This document shows positions 52,454-61,391 of a stretch of 64,000 nucleotides of DNA, piece after piece (position 1 is the stretch's first letter; each line of letters opens with the position of its first letter). The notes beneath the pieces are model-generated. The model was not told the origin of the DNA and ran no database searches. It worked only from the letters and a program-made list of their open reading frames with translations. The DNA comes from an uncultured Roseburia sp. Lineage in GTDB: Bacteria; Bacillota_A; Clostridia; Lachnospirales; Lachnospiraceae. Both the position numbers and the translations under genes were made by a program. Where the stretch lies: positions 14,914 through 78,913 of the forward strand of contig USRX01000008.1 of NCBI GenBank assembly GCA_900557275.1. The letters are read 5' to 3'.

Positions 52454-53722
52454 ATGGGCATTATCAGAGCGGCAATACAGAGCGCAAGTTCCACATTGGC
52501 AGATCAGTGGCTGGAAGTGATCGAACCAGATGACATGGGTGATCATACAGTCATGACAAAAGGTGTAAAAGTAAATACCGGAAGGAGATCCCAGAACAGA
52601 AAAGGAAGCAATGATGTGATTTCCAACGGTTCCGTTATCCATGTGTATGACAATCAGTTTATGTTACTGGTGGATGGTGGCAAGATCATCGATTATACCG
52701 CAGAACCGGGATATTATGAGGTGTCAGATTCTTCTTCTCCATCCCTTTTCAACGGAAGCTTTTCCGATGCGTTGGAAGAGACATTTCACAGACTGGCATT
52801 TGGCGGACAGGCTTCCGGAAAACAGATGGTATTTTATCTGAACCTTCAGGAAATCAAGGGCATCCGCTTTGGAACCCGCAATCCAGTCAACTATTTTGAT
52901 AATTTTTATAATGCAGAACTGTTTTTACGAACCCATGGAACTTATTCTATCCGTATTACAGACCCGTTGAAATTTTATGCAGAAGCGATTCCGAGAAACA
53001 AATATCAGGTGCAGATTGAAGACATTAATGAACAGTATCTGGCAGAATTTCTGGAAGCGCTGCAGGCTGCTATCAATCAGATGTCAGCCGATGGCATCCG
53101 CATCTCTTATGTGACATCCAAGAGCAGAGAGCTTGGAAAATATATGGCAGGCGTGCTGGATGAGGAATGGAACCAGACCCGGGGTATGGAGATTCAGTCC
53201 GTAGGAATTGCAAGCATTTCCTATGATGAAGAATCAGAGAAGCTGATCCATATGCGTAATCAGGGAGCGATGCTTCAGGACCCGGGTGTGCGGGAAGGTT
53301 ATGTACAGGGTGCCCTTGCCAGAGGCATGGAAGCGGCAGGAAGCAATTCGGCAGGAGCTGTCAACGCATTTATGGGAATGAATGCAGCTATGCAGGGAGC
53401 AGGAAGTTTTATGGGAGCTGCATCTGCGACTAATATGCAGCAGATGCAGAATCAGCAGAACATGCAGGTGCAGCAGCCACAAACTACTGTTGGCGGTCAT
53501 GGATGGACGTGCAGCTGTGGAGCCGTGAATACCGGAAAGTTCTGTGCGGAGTGCGGGAAACCGGCACCGGCGGCAGAGTGGACGTGCAGCTGTGGAGCGG
53601 TAAATACCGGAAAATTCTGTTCAGAGTGTGGAAAACCGGCACCTACAGCAGAATGGACTTGTAGTTGTGGAGCAGTAAACAAAGGAAAATTTTGCTCTGA
53701 ATGTGGAAAACAGAGACCATAG
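52454..53722 (+). CDS. SPFH-domain protein with three C-terminal zinc ribbons (YdjI-like)
   Basis: 422 residues. Residues 1-285 are an SPFH/virion-core-like domain (NRKGSNDVISNGSVIHVYDNQF, SYDEESEKLIHMRNQGAM). A Met/Gln/Ala-rich linker (300-345) follows, and three almost identical 25-residue zinc ribbons of form WTCSCGAVNTGKFCxECGKPAP end the protein. ATG 52454 follows AGGAGG; the longer frame from 52409 has no site. The operon with a zinc-ribbon membrane protein and a TPM protein matches Bacillus ydjI-ydjG-ydjH, a cell-envelope stress unit that there includes PspA. Likely a membrane-associated scaffold. Confidence 0.87.
   Translation: MGIIRAAIQSASSTLADQWLEVIEPDDMGDHTVMTKGVKVNTGRRSQNRKGSNDVISNGSVIHVYDNQFMLLVDGGKIIDYTAEPGYYEVSDSSSPSLFNGSFSDALEETFHRLAFGGQASGKQMVFYLNLQEIKGIRFGTRNPVNYFDNFYNAELFLRTHGTYSIRITDPLKFYAEAIPRNKYQVQIEDINEQYLAEFLEALQAAINQMSADGIRISYVTSKSRELGKYMAGVLDEEWNQTRGMEIQSVGIASISYDEESEKLIHMRNQGAMLQDPGVREGYVQGALARGMEAAGSNSAGAVNAFMGMNAAMQGAGSFMGAASATNMQQMQNQQNMQVQQPQTTVGGHGWTCSCGAVNTGKFCAECGKPAPAAEWTCSCGAVNTGKFCSECGKPAPTAEWTCSCGAVNKGKFCSECGKQRP
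53503..53719 (+). repeat. Three 75-bp in-frame repeats encoding zinc ribbons
   Basis: The DNA for the three ribbons is repeated with 75-bp period. The first two copies are more alike than the third. They probably arose by unequal recombination; repeat number may vary between strains. Confidence 0.85.
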
Positions 53723-53733
53723 GGGAAGTAAGA

Positions 53734-54969
53734 ATGGCAACGATTAGTTTTAAATGTCCAAACTGTGGAGGAGATCTTGTCTTTGATCCCTCCACTGGAA
53801 AATACAAATGTGAGTTCTGTCTGTCACTGTTCACGCAGGCAGAATTGGAACAGTTAGAAGCTGACCGGGCGGAAGATACGGTCGTGCAGCAGAAAGATCC
53901 GGCAGCTGCATGCAGTGATGAAACTGGATATTCACAGGGGAACGGATCTGGATCTGCAGACAGTAAAAATGAATCTGGTTCTGCCAATAGTACAGACGGA
54001 TATGCCCAGAATAATGAAAGCTGTGATCATGACAGAGAAACTGTTTTCGGTACAGGTTCGGGAGACGGTTTTAAGGATGAAAATACCAACAATGTAAAAG
54101 ATGCAGTATTGTACACCTGTCCGAGCTGTGGTGCCGAAATCGTTACAGATCAGACAACATCATCCCTGTTTTGCTTTTACTGTCATAATCCGGTGGTGCT
54201 TTCAGGAAAGCTGGAAGGCGGCTTCAAACCGGATAAAGTCATTCCGTTTGCTTTTGGCAGGGAAGATGCACAGCAGCGTTTTCTGGATTTTGTGAAAAGT
54301 AAAAAATTTGTTCCGAATGCTTTTTTCAATAAAAAACAGATTGATAAACTGGCTGGTGTGTATTTTCCGTACTGGGTATTTGACGCGAAAATGGATGCGG
54401 GGCTTGCCGGAGAGGCAAAAAATGTCCGTGTATGGGTTACCGGAGATACCGAGTATACAGAAACGAAAGTTTATCAGGTGGAGCGTCAGGGAGAAGTATT
54501 TTTAAATGATCTGACGAAAAATGCGCTGAAGAAAGCGGATGTACAGTTATCTCAGGGCGTACTGCCTTATGATTTTTCCAAGGCGGAAGATTTTCATATG
54601 GGATATCTTTCCGGTTTTGTATCGGAACGAAGAGACATTGACAGACAGGAACTGGAAAAGAGTGTGCGTCAGGAAGTAACGAATTATGTGCAGACGATGA
54701 TGGAAGGCGAAGTCAGAGGCTATACGTCGTTCTATGGCGGTCCATGCCGGATCTCTAATGTGGAAGAAGACTGGACATATGTGCTGCTTCCGGTGTGGAC
54801 GGTTACATACAGAGGAAGTGACGGAAAGACCTATTATTATTCCATGAACGGACAGACGGGAAAAACATTCGGAGAACTTCCGGTAGATAAGAAAAAGATG
54901 TTTCTGACCGGTCTGCTCATTGGAATCATTATATTTGCAGTCTTTCTGATGGGAGGGTATCTGTTATGA
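53734..54969 (+). CDS. Zinc-ribbon (TFIIB-type) membrane-anchored protein (YdjG-like)
   Basis: 411 residues. N-terminal ribbon FKCPNCGGDLVF...CEFC (residues 4-28), a disordered Ser/Gly/Asn/Asp-rich linker (50-110), a second ribbon YTCPSCGAEIVT...CFYCHNP (about 118-145), a soluble domain with PYWVFDAKMD, and one C-terminal transmembrane helix (about 388-410). ATG 53734 lies after GGGGAAG. Second gene of the SPFH operon, overlapping the TPM gene by 4 bp. Probably a membrane-linked partner of the SPFH protein. Confidence 0.85.
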   Translation: MATISFKCPNCGGDLVFDPSTGKYKCEFCLSLFTQAELEQLEADRAEDTVVQQKDPAAACSDETGYSQGNGSGSADSKNESGSANSTDGYAQNNESCDHDRETVFGTGSGDGFKDENTNNVKDAVLYTCPSCGAEIVTDQTTSSLFCFYCHNPVVLSGKLEGGFKPDKVIPFAFGREDAQQRFLDFVKSKKFVPNAFFNKKQIDKLAGVYFPYWVFDAKMDAGLAGEAKNVRVWVTGDTEYTETKVYQVERQGEVFLNDLTKNALKKADVQLSQGVLPYDFSKAEDFHMGYLSGFVSERRDIDRQELEKSVRQEVTNYVQTMMEGEVRGYTSFYGGPCRISNVEEDWTYVLLPVWTVTYRGSDGKTYYYSMNGQTGKTFGELPVDKKKMFLTGLLIGIIIFAVFLMGGYLL

Positions 54970-55814
54970 TAAAGAAATATGAAAATCATATCGCTCGAAA
55001 AGTTATCGGACTCCTTCTTGTTCTGGTTGCGGTTGTATTTATTTTTTTGTTTCCTGCCCGTACTTATGCGGAGACACAGCAGGTATATGACAATGCATCC
55101 ATGCTCTCGGAAAATGAGATCAATGTGCTCTCGGAGGCAGTAGGACGACTGGAGGATAAGACGGGATGGGATCTGGTACTGCTGACTGTGGACGATTCCT
55201 CTGTCAGCTCTTCTCAGGATTATGCGGAAGAACAGTTCATTCAGCTGGCAGATTCCGAGAATGGTGCAGCGCTGCTTCTGGATATGTATAACCGACAGAT
55301 CTATATCGCAACGTCAGGAGAAGCTATTACATATCTGACAGATGCAAGGATCGACAGTATTTTGGACGATGCGTATGAATATGCTTCCGGTGAGGAATAT
55401 GGGGAAATGTTTCAGATCATGGTTTCTGATATTTCCCGGTATTACGATGACGGTGTCGTGAAAGGACATGGCACTTATAATACAGACACCGGAGAATATA
55501 CAGTAGATGGACAGACTGGAGAACGGGGACTGACCGTGGGAAATGTGGTTGTTGCGGTTATTGCCGGTGTGATCGGTTGTGCAGTATTCTGCATCATTAT
55601 CGTAGGACGTTACCGTCTGAAATTCCATACATACAAATACAGTCCATTTGAACATGGACATGTAGAAGTTCACCACAAACAGGATCTTCTGGTGCATACA
55701 CATGTGACTACAAGAAAGATTCCTAAAAATCCACCGCCAAATTCTGGAAATACCAGTTCGGTGCATACCGGCGCCGGCGGGAATACCTTTGGTGGAGGCG
55801 GAAAAAGTTTTTAG
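54966..55814 (+). CDS. TPM-domain membrane protein (YdjH-like)
   Basis: 282 residues. N-terminal signal/anchor helix (12-32), a TPM domain outside the membrane (VYDNASMLSENEINVLSEAVGRLE...WDLVLLTVDD, ending near 150), a second transmembrane helix (about 193-217) and a cytosolic His-rich tail finishing in GGGGKSF. TPM domains in plants have been linked to photosystem repair and phosphatase activity; bacterial roles are unclear. ATGA overlap with the preceding gene; last gene of the operon. Confidence 0.88.
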   Translation: MIKKYENHIARKVIGLLLVLVAVVFIFLFPARTYAETQQVYDNASMLSENEINVLSEAVGRLEDKTGWDLVLLTVDDSSVSSSQDYAEEQFIQLADSENGAALLLDMYNRQIYIATSGEAITYLTDARIDSILDDAYEYASGEEYGEMFQIMVSDISRYYDDGVVKGHGTYNTDTGEYTVDGQTGERGLTVGNVVVAVIAGVIGCAVFCIIIVGRYRLKFHTYKYSPFEHGHVEVHHKQDLLVHTHVTTRKIPKNPPPNSGNTSSVHTGAGGNTFGGGGKSF

Positions 55815-55856
55815 TGAAACAATATTAGATATCAGATATTGAGAAAAGATGATATG

Positions 55857-55916
55857 CTCCCTTTTGGGCAGACAAGTGAGATAACAAAACTTGTGATCCG
55901 AAAGGGAGTTTTCTTT
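55857..55916 (+). terminator. Terminator of the SPFH operon
   Basis: CTCCCTTTTGG pairs with CCGAAAGGGAG across a loop holding a second ACAAGT/ACTTGT stem, then TTTTCTTTT. Confidence 0.8.
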
Positions 55917-56132
55917 TATGGGAAGATTAGTGAAACTCTTTTTTGAGAGAAAATTCCATAATTTTATGTTGTAAATAGTGTTATATGGGATCTTGTTTTT
56001 TAAAATAGGACATGTATTTGTAATATGACGTATATCTGTAGAATTTTATAAAGCGTAATGAGGAGAGGACAGATACTGTATCTGAAAAATAAAGAAACCT
56101 ACAGGAAAAACAGAGAAATGAAATAAAAAGGT

Positions 56133-56161
56133 TTACTACACAGCTTTACTGTGCTAAAATT
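56133..56161 (+). promoter_or_regulatory. yerC promoter with operator-like palindrome in the spacer
   Basis: TTTACT (56133-56138), 17 bp, TGC-TAAAAT (56156-56161). The spacer contains the palindrome CACAG-CTTTA-CTGTG (56140-56154), well placed for repression, perhaps autoregulation by the TrpR-like product. Confidence 0.5.
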
Positions 56162-56220
56162 TTAAAGTAGTGCTATTAGAAAGAATGCAAATAAGGCATT
56201 TTTGAATTGAGGTGTACAGT

Positions 56221-56550
56221 ATGAGTAAAAAAATTAGGACAGAAGCGGTAGATCACTTATTTGAAGCGATTCTCAGCCTGAAAGATAAGGAAGAGTGTTA
56301 TACATTTTTTCAGGATGTGTGTACAATCAATGAAATCTTATCTCTGTCACAGCGTTTTGAGGTGGCTCATATGCTGCGGCAGTCCAGAACTTATCTGGAT
56401 ATTGCGGAGAAGACGGGAGCATCCACTGCAACCATCAGTCGTGTAAACCGTTCTCTGAATTACGGATATGATGGCTATGATATGGTCTTTGCAAGAATGA
56501 ATGTTGATTCTGATACAGAAGAAAAAAAGGATCAGGACGAGGCTGAGTGA
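56221..56550 (+). CDS. YerC/YecD-family TrpR-related DNA-binding protein
   Basis: 109 residues. TrpR-like HTH: KDKEECYTFFQDVCTINEILSLSQRFEVAHML followed by the recognition segment TYLDIAEKTGASTATISRVNRSLNYG. An acidic tail follows. The family is usual in Firmicutes; regulon unknown, often close to pcrA, as here. GAGG suits ATG 56221 rather than the GTG at 56212. Confidence 0.93.
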   Translation: MSKKIRTEAVDHLFEAILSLKDKEECYTFFQDVCTINEILSLSQRFEVAHMLRQSRTYLDIAEKTGASTATISRVNRSLNYGYDGYDMVFARMNVDSDTEEKKDQDEAE

Positions 56551-56692
56551 TGAGTGTAAGGTGTGTATGCTGAAACAAACAGAATGAAGTCGAATAACAA
56601 TTATATAATGAAAAACAGAAAAGATTCATAAGAGAATCTACAGATATGCGGATCGTATCCGAATACTTATGGATAAAAGCGTATATTGTTAT

Positions 56693-56738
56693 GACAAACT
56701 GCCGATTTACGGGAAAACCTTTAAGTCGGCAGTTTGTC
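56693..56738. terminator. Bidirectional terminator overlapping the end of the DUF1836 gene
   Basis: GACAAACTGCCGA pairs with TCGGCAGTTTGTC over 13 bp. The right arm encodes the last codons of the DUF1836 gene. Confidence 0.75.
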
Positions 56739-57326
56739 TATTAAATGTTCGATCATTAATTTTTTCAGGTAAACATCGGAAGCAAGCATACAGATAAAGG
56801 CAAAGGTTTTTAAAAAATCCTGTTCTTTATCGGAGACCTGATCTAGATTTTCAATCTTTGAGAGGGCATCTTTGCTGAGTTCCTCTTTTTTTCGGAGATC
56901 TTTTGCGAGATCATGAATGATAGGGTATTTCTGGTCAAAAATAGAGGTATAGACATCTTCTAACGAGATATCTTCGGTATTCCCAAAATATTTATCGGTC
57001 AGAGGTTTCAGCATGCGCTGGATATCAGTAATGCTCAAGATATTTTTGAAATAATAGATAAATGCCAGCGTTAGGATATGCTCTTTATTATATTTTTTCT
57101 TCTGCGGCGGAGGCAGGAGATTATTTTTTGCATAATTGTTGATCATAGATTTGGTAAGCAGTTTATCTGATGGATAGCGCTTTGTGCTGCTCAGATGCTG
57201 ATCGATAAAAGTCGTTACCTGATCCATATACAGATCGATATCCGGGATGTCTTCCGGGTGTACATAGTCGATCTGGGAGAGATATTTCAGCATTTCATGC
57301 ATTAAATTATCGGTATTTTTTCCCAT
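56721..57326 (-). CDS. DUF1836-domain protein
   Basis: 201 residues. The DUF1836 pattern is clear: a MerR-like HTH (TKSMINNYAKNNLLPPPQKKKYNKEHILTLAFIYYFKNILSITDIQRML) and a helical remainder. Members are presumed DNA-binding proteins with no known target. Divergent from pcrA. Confidence 0.9.
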   Translation of the reverse strand: MGKNTDNLMHEMLKYLSQIDYVHPEDIPDIDLYMDQVTTFIDQHLSSTKRYPSDKLLTKSMINNYAKNNLLPPPQKKKYNKEHILTLAFIYYFKNILSITDIQRMLKPLTDKYFGNTEDISLEDVYTSIFDQKYPIIHDLAKDLRKKEELSKDALSKIENLDQVSDKEQDFLKTFAFICMLASDVYLKKLMIEHLIDKLPT

Positions 57327-57412
57327 TTTTTTTACCTCGCTTTGCTTATCATAACAAAATTAGGGGGGAGTTGCAAGGCAAAGCACGAAAGAAAAAATTA
57401 CCGTAAAGTTAC

Positions 57413-57441
57413 TTGAATGGTAGAACAACAACTGATATAAT
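57413..57441 (+). promoter_or_regulatory. pcrA promoter
   Basis: TTGAAT (57413-57418), 17 bp, extended -10 TGA-TATAAT (57436-57441). Confidence 0.7.
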
Positions 57442-57504
57442 GGTAAAAACAGAAAATATGTTCGAATGATAAAAATAACGTGTGACAGGAAAGGATCTTA
57501 ACCT

Positions 57505-59916
57505 ATGAGTACAAGATATGATACATTAAATGACCGACAGAGAGAGGCGGTGTTCCAGACGGAAGGTCCCGTTCTGATCCTGGCGGGAGCCGGTTCCGGC
57601 AAGACCCGTGTACTGACTTACCGTGCAGCATATCTCATTGAAGAGATGGGAGTAAATCCTTATAACATTATGGCAATCACGTTTACCAATAAAGCAGCCG
57701 GAGAGATGCGGGAGCGAATCGATGATATCGTGGGATTTGGTTCAGAGAGCATCTGGGTCAGCACCTTTCACTCTACCTGTGTGAGAATCCTGCGCCGTCA
57801 TATTGATCGTCTGGGATACGATAATAATTTTACGATTTACGATACCGACGATCAGAAAAATATTATGAAAGAGATCTGTAAACGACTGGAGATCGATACG
57901 AAACTTTACAAAGAACGGACTTTTTTAAGTGCGATCTCTTCTGCGAAAGATGAACTGATCTCCCCGGAAGAATTTTCCCTGCGGGCAGCCGGAGATTTTG
58001 CTTTGCAGAAACAGGCGCAGGTGTATCGGGAGTATCAGCAGGTACTGAAGAAAAATAATGCGCTGGATTTTGATGATCTGATCGTAAAATGTGTGGAGCT
58101 TTTAAAAGCAGATCCACAGGTGTTGGATTATTATCAGGAACGGTTCCGTTATATTATGGTAGATGAGTATCAGGATACCAATACGGCACAGTTCCATCTG
58201 GTAAAGCTTCTGGCAGATAAATATAAAAACCTTTGTGTGGTAGGTGATGATGATCAGTCCATTTATAAGTTCCGCGGAGCGAATATCCACAATATCTTAT
58301 ATTTTGAAAAATATTATCCGGATGCTACAGTCATCAAACTGGAGCAGAATTACCGTTCCACACAGAATATTCTGGATGCTGCGAATGGCGTGATCAGCAA
58401 CAATACGGGACGAAAAGAAAAAGCATTGTGGACGGATCAGCATGCAGGAGATTCTATCGTGTTCCGGCAGTTTGATCAGGCTTATGATGAATCCGATTAC
58501 ATAGCGAGAGATATTCGTACACTTGTGGCAGACGGTGCATATAATTATCGTGATTGTGCCATCCTATATCGTACCAATGCACAGTCCCGTCTGTTCGAGG
58601 AGCGATTTGTTTCTGCAAATATTCCGTATAAGATTGTAGGTGGCGTAAACTTCTATGCCCGCCGGGAGATCAAGGATCTGCTGGCTTATCTGAAAACAGT
58701 GGATAATGCCAGGGATGATCTGGCAGTAAAGCGGATTATCAATGTTCCAAAACGTGGTATTGGACTCACATCCATTAACCGGGTGCAGGATTATGCTGAC
58801 ACCTATGGCATGAGCTTTTTTGATGCGCTGTGCCGTGTGGATGAGATCCCTTCTATGGGAAGAGCGGCATCCAAGATCCATCCGTTTGTAGGATTTATTC
58901 AGGGGCTGCGTGCAAAAGCAGATTATATGTCTGTAGAGACATTGCTGGAGCAGATCATTGAAGATACCGGTTATGTGCATGATCTGGAGCTGGAGCAGAC
59001 GGATGAAGCGGATGCAAGGATTGAAAATATCGACGAGCTTGTAAGCAAAGCTTCCGCCTACGACGAGGAAGCGGAGACTGCTACACTGAGCGGATTTCTG
59101 GAAGAAGTGGCACTGATCGCAGATATCGACAGTCTGGATGAAAATGATGATTATGTAGTCCTGATGACGCTGCACAGTGCAAAAGGACTGGAATTTCCAA
59201 ATGTCTATATGGCAGGTATGGAAGATGGGCTGTTCCCAAGTTACATGACGATCACATCCGATGATCCGATGGAAATCGAAGAGGAACGACGTCTGTGTTA
59301 TGTGGGAATTACCCGTGCGAAAGAACGTCTGACGTTGACCTCTGCACGGATGCGTATGGTGCGTGGAGAGACCCGTTACAGTAAGGTATCCCGATTTGTA
59401 AAGGAAATCCCGGAGGAGCTGTTAAAAGGCGTGCTGCCGAAAGAGAAAATCAAGGAAATGCCACGGTCAGAGACCTATGCAAATGCCAAGAAAGCATTTC
59501 GGGCAAAACCATTTGGTGCTTCCTATGGATCTGGAAATACCGGGAACGGCGAAACGGCTTCTTATGGGATGAGTAGCAGCCTGTATGGTAGCAGAAATGC
59601 AGGAACTGGAACTGGGTATGAGAATGGAACTGCCGGATATGGCAGCCGTTCCTACGGCAGTGTAACTATTTATGGAAGTGGCAGTCCGGCTGGCAGCAGT
59701 TATCAGAAACAGGCGGGAAAAAATTTTTCTTCTGCAGCGACCAGAGGTGGCTCTCTTTCATATAAAGTGGGAGACCGGGTGCGTCATATGAAGTTTGGCG
59801 AAGGTGAAGTACTGCGTATCGTAGAAGGCGGTCGGGATTTTGAAGTAACGGTAGATTTTGACCGTGCAGGTACAAAAAAAATGTTTGCATCGTTTGCAAA
59901 ATTAAAGAAAATATGA
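57505..59916 (+). CDS. pcrA: ATP-dependent DNA helicase PcrA (UvrD/Rep family)
   Basis: 803-residue SF1A helicase. Walker A GAGSGKT (28-34), motif Ia ITFTNKAAGEMRERI, motif II VDEYQD, motif III GDDDQSIYKFRGA, motif IV QNYRSTQNIL, motif V LMTLHSAKGLEFPNV, motif VI RRLCYVGITRAKERL. After residue about 660 comes an unusual Gly/Ser/Tyr/Asn-rich stretch of some 70 residues, then the C-terminal Tudor-like RNA polymerase-binding domain (GDRVRHMKFGEGEVLRIV). It unwinds DNA in repair, replication restart and transcription-coupled repair. Confidence 0.96.
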   Translation: MSTRYDTLNDRQREAVFQTEGPVLILAGAGSGKTRVLTYRAAYLIEEMGVNPYNIMAITFTNKAAGEMRERIDDIVGFGSESIWVSTFHSTCVRILRRHIDRLGYDNNFTIYDTDDQKNIMKEICKRLEIDTKLYKERTFLSAISSAKDELISPEEFSLRAAGDFALQKQAQVYREYQQVLKKNNALDFDDLIVKCVELLKADPQVLDYYQERFRYIMVDEYQDTNTAQFHLVKLLADKYKNLCVVGDDDQSIYKFRGANIHNILYFEKYYPDATVIKLEQNYRSTQNILDAANGVISNNTGRKEKALWTDQHAGDSIVFRQFDQAYDESDYIARDIRTLVADGAYNYRDCAILYRTNAQSRLFEERFVSANIPYKIVGGVNFYARREIKDLLAYLKTVDNARDDLAVKRIINVPKRGIGLTSINRVQDYADTYGMSFFDALCRVDEIPSMGRAASKIHPFVGFIQGLRAKADYMSVETLLEQIIEDTGYVHDLELEQTDEADARIENIDELVSKASAYDEEAETATLSGFLEEVALIADIDSLDENDDYVVLMTLHSAKGLEFPNVYMAGMEDGLFPSYMTITSDDPMEIEEERRLCYVGITRAKERLTLTSARMRMVRGETRYSKVSRFVKEIPEELLKGVLPKEKIKEMPRSETYANAKKAFRAKPFGASYGSGNTGNGETASYGMSSSLYGSRNAGTGTGYENGTAGYGSRSYGSVTIYGSGSPAGSSYQKQAGKNFSSAATRGGSLSYKVGDRVRHMKFGEGEVLRIVEGGRDFEVTVDFDRAGTKKMFASFAKLKKI

Positions 59917-59966
59917 TAAAATATCAGAAACCATAGAGATTTATCTTAAATAAAGGAGCAATGGAT

Positions 59967-60233
59967 ATGAACAACAAGATGGAAGAATTGTTAGGTATGA
60001 CAAAATTAGCAGATTTCTTATCAAAAAGAGCAGATGAAGAGAAAAAATCCAGATTTTTATGGATTATGGCTATTATCGGAGCAGTAGCTGCGATCGCTGT
60101 TGCGGCATATTTTATTTATAAGTTTTTTGCTCCGGACTATATGGATGATTTCGAAGATGACTTCGAAGATGAATTTGAAGAAGATTTCTTTGATGACGAT
60201 GATGAAGAAGAGTACGAGGATGAAGAAGAATAA
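59967..60233 (+). CDS. Small single-pass membrane protein with acidic tail
   Basis: 88 residues: a charged N-terminal part, one transmembrane helix (about 30-52, WIMAIIGAVAAIAVAAYFIY), then a tail almost wholly Asp/Glu/Phe (DDFEDDFEDEFEEDFFDDDD). AAGGAG fits ATG 59967; the ATG at 59961 is too close to it. Such acidic-tail proteins occur downstream of pcrA in related genomes; function unknown. Confidence 0.75.
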   Translation: MNNKMEELLGMTKLADFLSKRADEEKKSRFLWIMAIIGAVAAIAVAAYFIYKFFAPDYMDDFEDDFEDEFEEDFFDDDDEEEYEDEEE

Positions 60234-60376
60234 TTTTTCTCTTGACTTTTTTGAGAAAATTGTGGTAGCATAACCTACGTCAACAAAACAGCATATGGTA
60301 AAAATTGGAAACGTAACTTCCTCCCGGACGATAACGAACAACACATATTGTCAGATATCGAAAGGGAGGAATTTTT

Positions 60377-60916
60377 ATGCCAAAAACAAAATTTCAGGAA
60401 GTTATTTTTGGAATTATTATGGTCTGTGTCATGGTATACGGTATGATTTGTTATAATTTAGCACTGCCGGCAGGTAAACTGGAGCCATATATGTTTCTCG
60501 AGGCTGCAAAGACGCTTCCATTGGTAGGCTTAATCGCTTTTTTGGTAGAGTTTTTCTTTGTAGAAAAACTTGCAACAAAATGTGCGCTTCGGATGACTGA
60601 TCCGGAGACAGAACATCCATTTCATTTTATTCTTGCTATGGCGGCAGCGACTATTTCTATGATGTGTCCGATCATGAGTTTTATTACGATGTTGATCTAT
60701 CATAATCCGGGAATGAGTCCGGAACTGCTGTCTGTATGGCTGACAACGGCGGCTAAAAACTTTCCGATGGCATTATGCCTGCAGATCTTCTTTGCAGGAC
60801 CACTGGTTCGTCTGATCTTCCGAACCATTTTTGAACGGAATCCGGAAAGAGCAGCGCAGATGCAGGAGCGTCTTTCAAAAGAACCTGCATATGAGAAAAA
60901 CACAGTTGTGGAATAA
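60377..60916 (+). CDS. DUF2798-like membrane protein, four transmembrane helices
   Basis: 179 residues with hydrophobic helices at about 8-30, 45-65, 83-108 and 130-152. The paired pattern (GMICYNLALPAG ... FFFVEKLATK; FITMLIY ... PMALCLQIFFAGPLVRLIF) fits the DUF2798 family. GGGAGGA precedes the ATG. Transport or envelope role unknown. Confidence 0.8.
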   Translation: MPKTKFQEVIFGIIMVCVMVYGMICYNLALPAGKLEPYMFLEAAKTLPLVGLIAFLVEFFFVEKLATKCALRMTDPETEHPFHFILAMAAATISMMCPIMSFITMLIYHNPGMSPELLSVWLTTAAKNFPMALCLQIFFAGPLVRLIFRTIFERNPERAAQMQERLSKEPAYEKNTVVE

Positions 60917-61391
60917 TCATATTCCAATATTACTGAGAAGATACAATATACAGGGAACGCTATTTGGTAATAGACTTTGGAGAGATATTTTTGGTAGCGG
61001 CTTCTAATTGTTAGATGTTAAGACTAACTTTTGGAAATCGGTACAATGCTTTCCAGAGTCTGTTTTTTATGTAACAGGATGAATGATTTCGTACTGGCAT
61101 ACATGACCGAAAGCCTCAAAGGATGCAATAAAAAACTTTAGTTGTTGATAGAAAATATATCTGGTAAGATTCGTGGAAATATTATAAAATAACAAAATGG
61201 GTTGAGCAAACCATAAAAGGAAGAATGTGAAAGTATCCGTTTGAAAATATATTCTTGCAGCTGTTTGTTACGATATCTGAAAAGCTGCAGAATGTAGATC
61301 AGTATAGAAAAATGCGACCATTTGTGTCGTTGAAAAACTGGCAGAATGGATATTCGTATAGAAAAATGTTTATGAGAAGAAAGGATTTTGT
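60917..61391. other. 475-bp region upstream of rlmCD
   Basis: AT-rich. It includes two imperfect 38-bp direct repeats (61278-61315 and 61331-61369), each with CAGAATG and GTATAGAAAAATG, and a GCAGCT/AGCTGC stem near 61258-61288. No gene recognised. Confidence 0.5.

Larger units (their letters stand above)
55815..56220. other. 406-bp region, TPM gene / yerC
   Basis: Contains a terminator (55857-55916) and the yerC promoter (56133-56161). The rest is AT-rich with no gene seen. Confidence 0.45.
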
